Shown here one piece after another: positions 10,170-22,760 of a stretch of DNA of 49,950 nucleotides (within the stretch, counting starts at the first letter, position 1; each line of letters opens with the position of its first letter). The DNA lies in assembly GCA_003254885.1 (NCBI GenBank), contig QANT01007818.1, forward strand, positions 1-49,950. Direction: 5' to 3'. The position numbers and the translations under genes are program-made. A model generated the notes under the pieces. That model was not told where the DNA came from, made no database searches, and saw only the letters and a program-made list of their open reading frames with translations. Source of the stretch: Purshia tridentata. Its lineage: Eukaryota > Streptophyta > Magnoliopsida > Rosales > Rosaceae.

Positions 10170-13100
10170 ATGGAGGAGAGAAGTGATGAAGATGACAGGG
10201 AGGCATTGGCTGGGTTAAGCTCTGCCCCTCCACCCCGGAAATCGCACTCATTGAGCCAGCAACTGCGTGGAACCACTGCTCAAAAACGACACCACCAAAT
10301 TCGCAAGCACAGCCTCGACGACGTCCACATCCCCAAGAGTGTCAGCATAAACAACATTGTCGACGCCTACTACGACTCTTCCGACGATGATTTCTTTCCC
10401 TACTCGTCTAACACCACCACCACCACTGCTGACGACTACGTGGTCTCCCAGAGGCTCGATCAAAGCCTCTGCATGGAGGGCGGGGTTGCTGATCCGGACG
10501 ATCCTGGCGGCGAATCCCAGCCATTGGCTGAATTCATTGGCAACGGTGGCGGCACTGGAATCTTTAAGTTTCCTACCCGAAAGGCGGTGCATCCGGGTCG
10601 GCCACCGTGTTTGGAGCTGAGACCCCACCCTCTCCGTGAGACCCAGGTGGGAAGGTTCCTTAGAAGCATTGCATGCACGGAGACGCAGCTATGGGCTGGG
10701 CAAGAGGGTGGAGTGAGGGTCTGGAATTTGAAGGATTTATTCGAACCGGGCTGCGGCCTCGGCGGCAGAGTCCTCAGGGGCGATGAGGACGCCGCCCCTT
10801 ACTATGAATCCGCCAACACTTCTCCGACCCTCCTCTTGATGGTTGACGTTGGCAACCGCTTGATTTGGACTGGCCATAAGGATGGCAAGATTCGGTCATG
10901 GAAAACCGACCAGCCTTTGGTCTCTTCTTCTCATCCTTTTAAGGAAGGCCTTTCATGGCAGGCCCACCGTGGTCCTGTTCTTGCCATGGTTATGACTTCT
11001 TACGGTCAGTACTTCACTCTTCTTCTTTTCAATGTCTTCCTATATATGTCTCATATTCATCATATCCTTCTTCCAGGTGACATGTGGTCAGGCTCTGAGG
11101 GTGGTGTCATTAAGATCTGGCCATGGGAATCCATTGAAAAATCTCTTTCTCTAAAACCAGAGGAAAAACATATGGCAGCTTTACTGGTCGAGAGGTCATG
11201 CATTGACCTTAGGACCCAAGTCACTGTCAATGGTGTCTGTAGTATATCTTCTCAAGATGTCAAGTGTTTGTTATCTGATAATTTTAGAGCTAAAGTTTGG
11301 TGTGCTGCCTCTCTCTCTTTCTCATTGTGGTTAGTTTTCAATTCCAGACCTTGTCAATGTTTATAAATTGTACATGTCGAGTCTCTAATTGCTTAGGTTG
11401 AGATTCTAGTATACAATTAATTTATTCTTAAAGATTTTGATTTGGCAGGGATGCTCGTACAAGAGAGCTTGTGAAAGTCTTTAATATAGATGGTCAGATT
11501 GAGAATCGAGTAGACATGTCATCAGTGCAGCAAGATCAAGCCGCCGTAGAAGATGAGATGAAGGTAAAATTTGTTTCCACATCAAAAAAGGAGAAATCTG
11601 GCTTTTTGCAACGGTCACGTAATGCTATAATGGGAGCTGCAGATGCTGTTCGTCGAGTGGCAACCAGAGGGGCAGGGGCATTTGTAGAAGATGCCAAGAA
11701 AACGGAAGCACTAGTTCTAACTACAGATGGCATGATATGGAGCGGATGTACAAATGGTTTACTGGTGCAGTGGGATGGAAATGGAAATCGTCAGCAAGAT
11801 TTTAATCACCATTCTTCTGCTGTCCAATGCTTTTGTACTTTTGGGACGCGAATATATGTAGGCTATGCGAGTGGCCACATTCAGATATTGGATCTTGAGG
11901 GAAATCTGATTGCAGCATGGGTTGCACATAGTAGTCCTGTGATAAAATTAGCACTTGGACCTGGTTGTGTTTATAGCTTGGCCACTCATGGTGGTTTACG
12001 CGGATGGAGCTTCCTATCTCCAGGACCTACTGACGACATATTACGTACACAATTGGCTGCAAAAGAACAAATATATACCACAAGAAATAATGTTAGAATT
12101 TTAATTGGGACGTGGAATGTTGGTCAAGGAAGAGCATCTCATAATGCACTCATGTCATGGTTGGGTTCTGCAGTGCCAGATGTTGGCATTGTAGTTGTTG
12201 GATTGCAAGAAGTAGAAATGGGGGCAGGTTTTCTTGCAATGTCTGTAGCAAAAGAAACTGTAAGATCCTTTCACTTCTTTTATTGATGCTGTGTACTGCA
12301 TGATTATAGTTACTACAATGCTTGTTTCTGTCTCTCCCTCCATGCTCTTATTCATTTACCGTTTCTTTTATCTTTGTAGGTAGGGCTTGAAGGGAGTTCT
12401 GTTGGGCACTGGTGGCTGGATAATATAGGAAAGGCCTTAGAAGAAGGAAAAACTTTTGAACGTATGGGTTCTAGGCAATTGGCAGGCTTGCTCATATCTC
12501 TTTGGTAAGTGATTATCATGGAAACACATTTTAGGAATTTGCCTTTCACCAAATGTAATAAGCCGGCCTGCAGTTCCTCGTTCTTTCTTTTTATCCTCGA
12601 ATTACTTCATTTTTTTTGCTTATTTATGAGCTGATGATTCTCATTTAGGGTAAGAAAGAATCTTAGAACACATGTTGGGGATATTGATGCTGGAGCAGTT
12701 CCATGCGGCTTTGGTCGTGCCATTGGTAATAAGGTTTGTATATCTCCATTCACAGTGCTCATTTGGCATGTCTAGAAGTTTGAAATTGATACCTTATTTG
12801 CAGAATAGTGCAGTTAGTTTGATGGTCTCTGCTTAATTCCTTAATATGACACTGACCAGGCTAATTATGTTCAATCAGGGAGGTGTAGGTTTGAGAATCA
12901 GAGTTTATGATCGAATAATGTGCTTTGTAAACTGTCACTTGGCTGCACATTTGGAAGCTGTCAATCGCCGTAATGCTGATTTTGATCACATTTATCGAAA
13001 TATGGTCTTCAACCGGTCATCTCTACTTAACACAGCAGCTGGTATGATACCATACCTGTTTTTGTCTTGCTCTCTTGCCTTGTCTACATATTTATTTTGG

Positions 13101-14701
13101 CTGCTTTATTCTTCTGGCTTGCCATGGGTCCTCTCTCTTGCAGCTGGTGTCTCAACTACTGTTAATGCAGTTCGGACTACAAATGTATGTACTTGTTCTA
13201 ATTTGTATTTCTAAAATCAATCCAGTCTTTTGTCCCTTTATCTACATTAATTTTATTTTTACTAGCTAAGACTTGAAAATATTGGTGATTCAGGCTATAG
13301 GTAGCAACGTTGAAGAAACAAGGCATGAATTAGCTGAAGCGGATGTGGTTGTTTTTCTTGGTGATTTTAATTACCGACTTTTTGGTATAACTTATGATGA
13401 AGCAAGGGACTTTGTTTCGCAAAGATGCTTTGATTGGCTCAGAGAAAAAGATCAACTCAGAGCAGAGATGAAAGCTGGAAAAGTTTTCCAAGGGATGCGT
13501 GAGGCAATCATTAGATTCCCTCCAACATACAAGTTTGAAAGGCATCAACCAGGTTTAGCAGGTATTTGGTAATGACAGTTTTAGTTTCCTCATTAGCTAT
13601 CTAAGCTTGCGGCTTCTCTAATATGAGTCATAAAAACTTCCAAATCAGATTATTAATTAGTGTATCCTTTCCAGGATATGATTCTGGTGAGAAGAAACGC
13701 ATTCCTGCCTGGTGTGACAGAATAATATATCGTGACAATCGATCGGGTCCAGTGTCTGAGTGCAGTTTAGAGTGCCCCGTAGTCTCATCAATTTTACAGT
13801 ATGTTTATATATATTTTTTGTTGTTGTTGTGGAATTGTTTTCTGTTCTCTTTTTCTTCTATTGTTCTAAAAATTGGTCCAATTTTCAATTAGGTATGAGG
13901 CATGCATGGATGTGACTGACAGCGATCACAAACCTGTCCGGTGTAAATTGACTTTACAAATTGCCCATGTTGATAGATCAGTGAGGAGAAAGTTGTTTGG
14001 GGAAATTATAACAAACAATGAGAAAATCAGGTCTATGCTTGAAGAATTAAATGTTGTTCCAGAAACTGTTGTGAACACCAACAACATAATCCTTCAAAAT
14101 CAGGACACATCCATTTTACGTATCACTAATAAATGTGTGAAGGATGTAGCCATATTTAAAATCATTTGTGAAGGTCAGTCCACTGTCAAGGAGGATGGAG
14201 ATGAGCCCGAATATCGCCCAAGAGGTGCCAATGGGTTTCCCAGATGGCTTGAGGTATTGTCATTTTCAGCTTACTGCATCGCTTTTTAGTACTAGTACTA
14301 GACCTAGTATTGTGGTTAGTACCTAATCTTCTAATTTATTTTTGTTTTTGAACAAAATAATACATTAGGTGACACCAGCAGCTGGCATGATTAAACCCGA
14401 ACAATCTGCAGAAGTGTCAGTTCATCATGAAGAGTTTCATACCTTGGAAGAATTTGTAGATGGCATCCCTCAAAATTGGTGGTGTGAAGACACCCGTGAT
14501 AAGGAAGTGATTTTGGGGGTGAATGTCGAAGGTAGTTGCTCTGCCCAAACATATAATCATCGAATTCGTGTGCGTCATTGCTTCTCAGCCAGGACAGCCC
14601 CACGCATGGACTCAAAATCCAACAGCTCTAGAAGAAGCCAAGGAAGTCCAGTTCACAAGCAATCTAACAACTCAACCGAAACTAACTCAAGAAATTCTTG
14701 A
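10170..14701 (+). CDS. FRA3: WD40-type inositol polyphosphate 5-phosphatase, FRAGILE FIBER 3-like, 11 exons
   Basis: Hydrolyses the 5-phosphate of phosphoinositides and inositol phosphates; Arabidopsis FRA3 is needed for secondary wall thickness and actin organisation in fibres. Exons: 10170-11004, 11077-11329, 11449-12259, 12380-12504, 12649-12733, 12879-13041, 13144-13184, 13294-13561, 13675-13798, 13893-14253, 14369-14701; 3399 nt, 1132 aa, stop TGA. The N-terminus is acidic/serine-rich with RKHSLDD-like phosphosite motifs, followed by a WD40 propeller (roughly residues 140-560, e.g. [13 protein letters not shown] and [13 protein letters not shown]). The phosphatase domain carries TWNVGQG (584-590), FLGDFNYR (792-799), PAWCDR (871-876) and SDHKPV (912-917), so the catalytic set looks intact. 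A C-terminal ASH-like beta region follows, then a short Ser/Asn tail. Intron 1 is only 72 nt, in frame and free of stops. Length agrees with plant 5PTase12-14/FRA3. Assignment to FRA3 rather than a paralogue rests on overall resemblance. Confidence 0.94.
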
Positions 14702-15440
14702 GACTCTGAGATAGTATGAGGCAGTTATAGTTGCTTAGACTAAAAGAGGGATTAAATCTAATGCCAAGTCAAGTGCATCAGCCTTTTCTTTACAAAAAGA
14801 AACTTGGTGTGTATACTCACTCGTGGAGGCAGCCTGTTTATGAGTTGAGTCGGTTAGGACAGGTTACATATATATGTTTAGCATCATCATGTTCTCTCTT
14901 TGTTATCAGGTTAATTATTTACCTCAAAGTTTTCTAGTCAAAGGCACACAACATTTATACTTACTTTCTGGGTAAGCTGATTTGTTAAAGGCTGTAAAAA
15001 TGGAAATGTAACCAAAAAAGCAGTCGTCATCTACACAACTGCTTGGCTTCTAACTGAAACAATGCTTACTAAAAATCTCTGTTGACTACTTTTATTTCTG
15101 ACTAGGTGAGGTCATTAACTAGTAGTACCTGAGAGTTTTGTGTATTAGATTAAACAATGCCATATTACTGTCTAGGAAATAAGTTAAATGTGCTCTCTCT
15201 CTCTCTCTCTCACACTCTCAATTACACTCTGTTTTCCCTCAGCCTTGATAATTGAAATTTAACATGGAATTTATTCTTCCTGAAAATTTTTTTTGACCCA
15301 GGCAGCGGTGGACAAACCAAAATGTAATAAACTGATCAAAATATATACAAATTATGAAGGATACAATACCATTCGAGAAATTCTATTGGATATTATCAAC
15401 TTAATTATGAACATCAAGTGATATCACATTAACACTAAAC
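14702..15440 (+). other. 3' flank of FRA3-like gene; short CT microsatellite
   Basis: AT-rich sequence without a supported gene. The first few hundred bases are probably 3' UTR. A (CT)8 run lies near 15195-15211. Confidence 0.4.
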
Positions 15441-15449
15441 CAAAATTGA

Positions 15450-15680
15450 GCTTTCACGGCGTGCAGTTAGCCGCCTTTGAAGTGCATGCCATAAAAAATC
15501 TATACCTATCACGGCGTGTAATGCATGCCATAAATACAAATAAACATGCCATAGTTGATGAATTTGCACGTTTCATATTCCTATTTACGACATGATCTGC
15601 ATGCTGTAACTAGTCTACATTTACGGCTTACATTACACGCTTAAAAAGATGATCATGCTTCCTGTTTAAGGCTTGTCTTG
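15450..15680. repeat. Field of direct and inverted ACGGC/GCATGC motifs (DNA-transposon subterminal-like)
   Basis: Short motifs such as CACGGCGTG, GCATGCCATAAA, ACGACATG and TTACGGCTTACA recur in both orientations within about 200 bp. Such clusters resemble the subterminal repeats where CACTA or similar transposases bind. I cannot see matching terminal repeats or a target duplication, so this may be a decayed end only. Confidence 0.3.
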
Positions 15681-16042
15681 CATGCTGTCTTTGATTTATT
15701 TTTTATTTTTAGTATTTATATATATGCAATTAACTTTTTATATAGCTTCATATTATTTATACATCTGTCATTTATTCATAAAATAAAACAATGTATCAAA
15801 GTAAATATAAAAGAAAGAAAAACTGCATTAAAATTATGGAAATCCATTCCAAATAGACAAAGTCACATTTTTAAGAGTTAAAAAAAAGGATAAATAACAA
15901 AATTTAAACCAAAACAGGATATGTTTCATAGGTACCAAAAGTTCCTAACTACATATATGCTCCCCTAATTGAAATAAGCTAGCATCTCATGCATCCATTG
16001 AATCTACTAAAAGAATGTCATTCCCTTTAACTACTCTATAGA

Positions 16043-16119
16043 CGATCTTATATCTTAAGTATCTAAAAATGACTTTTATCCGATCTTATATCTTCAGTAT
16101 CCAAAAATGACTTTTATCC
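16043..16119. repeat. 38-bp tandem duplication
   Basis: The unit beginning CGATCTTATATCTTAAGTAT is repeated immediately at 16081 with a few substitutions, a period of 38 bp. It lies in gene-free AT-rich DNA. Confidence 0.7.
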
Positions 16120-17080
16120 ACTAAGAGAATATGTTGACACTCACACAGCTGGTTTATAACCTGCAAAGCCCAAAGAACCCAAATTTTAGATAAAAGTTAG
16201 ATAAGTGACTTTTGGCTATTGTTCTTCTTCTTGTCTCATGCAAGAACAAATGAATTAATGCATGTCTCATGGCACATATTAAATATATTCATTATATTTG
16301 TTTCTCTCATTAACTTCTGGATATTCCTTAAGATTTGCATAAATTATGTATGGTTTGTCTAGAATAAGTTTTGCTCAATTGACAGAGAAAATTATGTATG
16401 AGTGGTGTAAATAGTTTGATAGCTCTAAGAAATACTTAATAAACTAACATCCTCTTTACATCAATTCTACCATCAACACATTTCATGCACTTATTTACAT
16501 CAACGTAATTTAGAGTGTCTACAAAGTAAACAATTCATTCTTGAAAAGAGTGATTCAAGAGTGATCACTTCTCATAAATGAGAAGACCAAGGAAGGCCTT
16601 ATATGTAGTAGGCTTGACCCAGTATCAACATGAGCAAAGGCAATTAGCTTTAATCTCCTTGAGAATTGAGATTAGATATATGTGATAGCAGGACAATGTG
16701 ACAATAATCAATGTAATAATAGAAGTATATTATATTGTTAAGGTTAGAATTAGGTTTCGATTCCTTCTGGAGTTTGAAACTAAACATTCCAAGCTTTCTT
16801 TTAAGCTAAAGATCACATGATTTCAACCTGTTATGAGGTCATGATGATTTTTGCAAAATGAAACCAGTAAGCTGCCAGTTTTCTGCACTTTCAAAGTTTT
16901 AAATCTGAGGTTTTAATGCACGAATTTTGATACACTTGGAATAAAATTCTGAATTTGTTGCAGTAAATTTTAAGGGTGATTTTAGACTTGTCCCAACTGG
17001 TTCTACTTCATTTGGACAAAAATACACCAAGTTGGTATTTTTGACCAAATGCACAGTGAACTGCACAAAACTAGTTTTCT

Positions 17081-17866
17081 GGTGTGAACTTTGGCACTTC
17101 AAAAACGTCACTTGCACAACTCCTTTTGCCTTGAAATTTTTTATGCATGAGTGTTAGGATGTTAACTAATAATCTGGAAAATATTTTGTTAAAATTATTT
17201 TTGTAAGATTTTATAAAAATTAGTGAGCAAGTACTGCTCTTTTGGAATTTTTAAAGGGGCTTTGAGGTTCAAACTTTCATATTTTGTTTTTTTGCTTTTG
17301 GGCCAAACTTTTGGTTTGAACAAGCCATAAACCATCGCTAGGAATGTTCTAAGAACATGAGGCACACCAGTTAACCCTAAATTGGAATTTGGGTAGTCAA
17401 AATCATTATATTTACTTTATATTCTTTGTAAACCTCTAAATTTTTAGACTCCACTGTTACATTTGCGTTAAAAGGACTTCTATGAGACCTGCAATCTGAA
17501 ACTATTCAGTTCCATTATCTCCTAATCTATCATACTGGTGCGAACTTTGGCACTTCAAAAACCTCACTTGCACAACTCTTTTTGCCTTGAAAGTTTTTAT
17601 GCATAAGTTTTAGGATGTTAACTAATAATCTGGAAAATATTTTGTTAAAATTATTTTTGTACAATTTTATAAAAATCAGTGAGTAAGTACTGCTTTTTTG
17701 GAATTTTTAAAGGGGCTTTGAGGTTCAAACTTTCATATTTTGTTTTATTCCTTTTGGGCCTAAACTTTTGGTTTGAACAAGTCAGAAACCATCCTTAGAA
17801 TTGTTCTAAGAACATGAGGGACACCAGTTAACCCTAAATTGGAATTTGGATAGTCAAAACCCTTGT
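17081..17866. repeat. Two ~325-bp direct repeats, 456 bp apart
   Basis: A block starting GGTGTGAACTTTGGCACTTC at 17081 (to about 17403) recurs from 17537 (to about 17866). The copies share long runs, including TGTTAACTAATAATCTGGAA and TTTTTAAAGGGGCTTTGAGG. They differ by scattered substitutions and small indels. The copies are separated by about 130 bp of other sequence. No open frame covers them. They may be decayed retroelement noncoding sequence; I cannot classify them. Confidence 0.6.
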
Positions 17867-19139
17867 TTTTCAACTTAAAAGCTACACCCTTTTCTGCAGA
17901 ATGTCCATTTTGATATTTTGAGTTTTGTTTTGATTTTCTACCTTAAATTCTGTCCTCTCACATGATTTATGAATTATACAAAGTTTTGTTTTGATTATTT
18001 GGAGATTTAAGAGATTAAATGCCACTTAACTTAGTCACTAAGCCATAAAGACCTAGGGAACCCTAAGTGTGTTTTGTTAAGGCCTTCACTGATTCCCATG
18101 TTGTTTTCAATTAATTTAGGACCTTACACTATCTGTAAGGACAGCAGCAAGGACTTCGATACAGGTAAAGGAAGCTAGTCCACACAAACCTTATGCTTTT
18201 GATTATATCTATACATATATGTATTAATGCTTGTATTTGAATATGGTAGCTGAATGCTTGTGTTTAAATATAGTGGCTGAATACTTGATTTAATTTTATG
18301 TTTAAACAGCATAAAAATTATATTCTTGGTTGTTTGTTAAAAATCTGACTTGCCTTATATGTATGCATGATTATAATGCAAATAAATCATGTATTGACTG
18401 CCCATTATTTTGAATAAAGAAATCAATATTGAAAAACATGTTAATAACTTAGTTGAACCACTAGGATAAGTTCTTAAATGTTATAAACTGATTTGACAGC
18501 ATGCTTTAGTGATAAAGAACATTCTTGTCCCTCTCTATTTTTCTACCACAAAAAGCCATGGTATCTCATACCAAAAAAAACCTATTACCAAATCAGTATC
18601 CACAAACCATAAACTATTTGCTGAGCTAAAGGCTGAATTGGGGACTGCAAGTGCAAGCTTGGTTAAGCAAAACAAAAAACACAAACACCCCAATTAGTCA
18701 CAGCTGAATGTGATAACAAATACCAAGCAAAGCAGCCATACCTTGTCCCCAAGCCTTTGCTCAAGAAACCAAATATTTTGAATAACAATGTCAAATCAAA
18801 CCAAACTTTCCATCATTCCATAGAGCCATTAAGTAAATTAAGGAGATCGATGAAAAGGAATGTACCTTGAAAATGTTAAACTAATATATTATATACTTGA
18901 ATAATAGTAGTTGGCACAATCATTCAATATAGCCTCAAGGGTAAAGTAAACATTGGATCCTGACCTGAATTCATAGCAGTGCCATAACCACAGAATGCAC
19001 ACAGATGAACCAAGGCATTCCTTTCTAGGAAGCTTTCATGTAAAAGTAGAAAATCATCAAGAGATGACAAGATAGCTCATATGTTCTCTTTTACATTTTT
19101 TTTTTAGGCCTCATATGTTCTCTTTTACTTGCTAAACCC

Positions 19140-19144
<5 letters not shown>
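17867..19144. other. Gene-free AT-rich region
   Basis: No coding sequence is supported. A segment near 18115-18180 with CTGTAAGGACAGCAGCAAGG resembles decayed repeat DNA. The lower part may include the 3' UTR of the minus-strand ankyrin gene that ends at 19375. Confidence 0.3.

Positions 19145-19184
<40 letters not shown>
19145..19184. repeat. (CT)20 microsatellite
   Basis: An uninterrupted CT run of about 40 bp, about 190 bp beyond the stop codon of the ankyrin gene. It is likely length-polymorphic. Confidence 0.95.
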
Positions 19185-19186
<2 letters not shown>

Positions 19187-19374
19187 ATACTCCATATTTC
19201 TAGGTTAAGAGATCCTTTACATCACCATTAAAGAATCTGATTAGTAGGTTGAGCAGGAGCAGCATATAGTTCCTCCTAGTCCAAGTCTCGGACTCTCCTC
19301 TCCTAAGTACATACAGGATGGATTCATATATAGGTCACCCAGCCCTTCTGTTCCAATCCTCGTTGTCCTTCAAC

Positions 19375-22083
19375 TTAAAGTGCATACATCCTCTTATACT
19401 CGCTGTTCAGAATCTCGTGTTCTGATGCCATAGAGACAGACAAAGAACGAGACCTACTCTCAGCTCTCCTAATATTCCTTAATTTGGACTCCTCCATCCT
19501 ATGTAAAATGACACAATAGCACATGGAGCCAATGGTAGTGAGCATGATTGTGCTGCCTATAACTGTTGCATACACAGCAAGCCACCTGGATTGCGACCCC
19601 ACCACCACAAAAGCGAGAGAGATGAAAGCAATAGAAATGGAGAGGCAAGCCAGCCACATGAGCTTGTTTATCACAAAAACAAGCTGTTTTTTTGCCTTCT
19701 GCTGAATCACAACCACAGATGTCTGCACTACAACAACAGCCAGGGAGATGAATAGTGCGAGGCTGTCAAACACAAAGAAGATGATGAAAGACGCGTTTTC
19801 TGCTATATGGGCTTGTCCAAGCGAAAACCCTGGTGTTTCCTGCTCCACATATTGGCCAGGAACAGTGAAGATGGCCGCAAAAGCAACGGTGGCAATCAGC
19901 ACGGCAACAACAGTGGCAGAGTTGATAGCATTATTGAGGCCAGTAATGTGGAGCTTTTTCAACTTCTTTGCAATCTTCTGGACTCTGGCACCGGTTTGAC
20001 GGGTCTGCTGGAGTTGGGACTGGACATCATGCTTTATGTCACTCACAGTCTGCTTAAGCTGCTTCGCTGGATTTGCAGGTTTTCCTTGGTCTTTACAATT
20101 GGTAGCTCCTGCTTCCTTTAACACGGACACAAGTTCTGGAGTTCCAAATTTTTCTGCAATGTCAAGCGGGGCCTCTCCAACCTTGTTAATTGCATTGATG
20201 TTGGTACCCTCTTTATTTATAGACAATAAACAACGTACATTCTGCAATCACATAGATTGGAGCCGCCAAATTTCAGTAAGATTGTAAACCACAAGAAGAA
20301 CTATAAAATTTCATTATCCACTCAGAGAAAGAGCTTTATTTGGTCAAAGTCCTATACTACGTTATCCCCTTTATAGATTCTTTAGTAGTAGTCCAAAAAT
20401 AGGAGAGAGTTAAGATTTAAGACTCCTATGCCAAAAATATTCACAGTTTTGCACTTTTGTAAAACTCAAGTATCGATAATTACTTAGACCTCTCTATATA
20501 TAGATGATGGGAATGATATGTAAAATCTTGGTCTACTTGTTGTGTGGTTAGACAGCCACTATACTGTACAAGTTTAAGCTGTTAGAAAACATGCCGAGGC
20601 ATGAAAAAGAAACATAAAGACACAGCTCCACCTTTTCAAATTAACAAATAATTGATGTAAATACTTGACATGATCTCGTGAAACCTAGATAAATGAAATC
20701 CAGATCACAGACCTAGTTTAGAACTTTGGTTTTAAAATAATGGAAACTTGAATCATTGATATAAGATGTAGCGTATTCCATTGGATTATTAAATAAAATG
20801 ACTAGTAAAGAAAGGAGGAATTAAGCACCTCCATACGGCCCTTCCTTGTGGCAATATGCAATGCTGTGTTTCCCTTGTTATCTTCCACATTCAAAACTGA
20901 GGGGTCGGGTTTTAGCAACTCCAGTACAATCTCCTCATTGTTCCCTTTGACAGCCATGTGCAGTGCAGTTTGGCCTTTGAGATCAGTTCTAAAAGCAGCG
21001 GTTGGATCCTTGCTTAGTAGAGACTTGACTACTTCCAAATGCCCCATCCTTGCTGATGAATGAAGGACAGTCTTACCATTATTGCGGGCTATCTTAGCAA
21101 GATTTGAGTCTGTTTCCAAAAGGAGATTTACAATCTCAATGTGCCCCTGAGTAGCAGCCGTGTGTAAGGCAGTTGAATTGGATAGATCCGTGGTCATAGC
21201 CAAGTTGGGGAACACGTGTAGAAGTTCTTTCAACACCTCTGAAACAAACCATTTCAAAGTTACAAGAAGAGGAACAACCTAACGTCATGATTCAGATTAC
21301 CAAGCAATAATACTTGATACTTTCCATTACTGACTTATGAAATTTCTAATCTAAATGATACCAAGTGCTATCAAATAGGATATCAAATTGTGAAACTGAA
21401 GAATTGGAAGAGGGAATTAAAATGAAGGCACAGCTCTTTTTTAGCCTTTGTTGCTGAGCTGCAACTTATTTTCCTAGAATTTGTGATCCCAGAAAAGGGA
21501 AGAATTGGCATCAAGTTGCAAAATACATGAATGAGAATCCTAATTGCAGATGCATGGTTGCAGCATGAATATTGGTGAAACTAGTATGTATCTTACCAAT
21601 ATGACCCTGTCTTACAGCAATGTGGAATGGATCGTAGCCATTTCTGGCCGTGATGGATGCAGTTTGAAGGTCCATATGCTTCAACATTTCCCTGACAACC
21701 GCAGCATGCCCATTCTCCGCCGAGACATAGAGGGGAGTCTCTCCCTCCTGGTTTGTCTTTGACAATAAACAAATTGACTCATTAATGCTATTACAATTCT
21801 GAAGAATCTCTCTCACTTTAACTAAATTCCCTGCCCGACCAGCCAAATGGAGTTGGGAGTCCCCTCTTTTACCAGGTGACTCCTTGCTCCTCCTCCGTTC
21901 CCCACCAATAAAGCTCAGTTGCTTCTCCATAACTATACGAAAACTCTTCTGCTTCTCCATAAATCCGCGAAAACTCTTCTGCTTCTCCATTGCTCCACGA
22001 AAACTTGATTGTTGCTCAATTGCCCCATTGAAACTTGGTTGTTTCTCCATCGTTGCTGTCCGAAAACTGCTCTGTCTCTCCAT
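19375..22083 (-). CDS. Ankyrin repeat-PGG domain membrane protein (ITN1-like family), 3 exons
   Basis: Exons on the minus strand: 22083-21597, 21238-20829, 20241-19375; 1764 nt, 587 aa, stop TAA. The N-terminus holds six copies of a ten-residue [MI]E[KRQ]Qx-SFRG-type repeat (residues 1-60), then GGERRRSKESPGKRGD, at least six ankyrin repeats (about 75-340), a basic coiled segment, and a C-terminal PGG domain beginning near residue 397 (HITGLNNAINSATVVAVLIA) with about four membrane helices. Plant relatives such as ITN1 (At3g12360) sit at the plasma membrane and influence salt/ABA and reactive-oxygen responses; the role here is inferred. The ATG at 22083 is chosen because the frame is closed by TAG just upstream of the preceding codons. 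An AG at about 22199 could be the acceptor of a 5' UTR intron, so extra N-terminal residues from an upstream exon cannot be excluded. Confidence 0.88.
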
Positions 22084-22760
22084 GAATTTCAGTTTTGCTG
22101 AAACAATACCACTTGATGATCTCAAACAAAATCCAACGTCCTGGTTCCCTGTACTTAATGGGAATCCGGGTTCCCCAAGTTTAGAGCCCAAAACCTATTT
22201 CTACTTTTCCAGGATCAGATAAAACATTTCATCAAAATTTACTTCCCTACAGTAACACTAAAAACCCCAATTCCTAGATGATACAGAGACACGGACAAAA
22301 CTTGTGAATGTTCTCTAACCTCTGCTTACTTGGAATTCCAATTTTCTGGTTCGAAAGCTGATTCTACCAAACTGAAATTTACCCATTTCAAATATCAAAT
22401 ATCAAAACCCGTTTAATAGTGAAAGCAACAGAAACCAGAAAGCAAGCTAACAGGTGAAGAAACAAGAGATCAATACCCAGTACCTTAATTATTATGAGCT
22501 TTATATACCTTATGTTGCTGCGGAAAAGGACAAACCAGAAATGAAACTAAATCCCTCTGAATCTGAAAATCCAGAATATGAGTAACAGACAAGAGATCTC
22601 CAGAAACCCGGAAGGAAGCTGAGACTGAGAGGGAGGGTATCTGTATCTATATCACTGACAGAACAAACCAATCATAAAATTTCTCCCTCAACTTTAACTC
22701 AGACATATACATATTACATGAGAGTATGAGACACCAAGAACAATACACTGCTGACAACAC
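22084..22760 (-). promoter_or_regulatory. 5' leader/promoter of the ankyrin-PGG gene
   Basis: Non-coding sequence upstream of the ankyrin gene on the minus strand. It probably contains the 5' UTR, possibly with an intron whose acceptor is the AG near 22199. No definite TATA box was identified. Confidence 0.3.
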
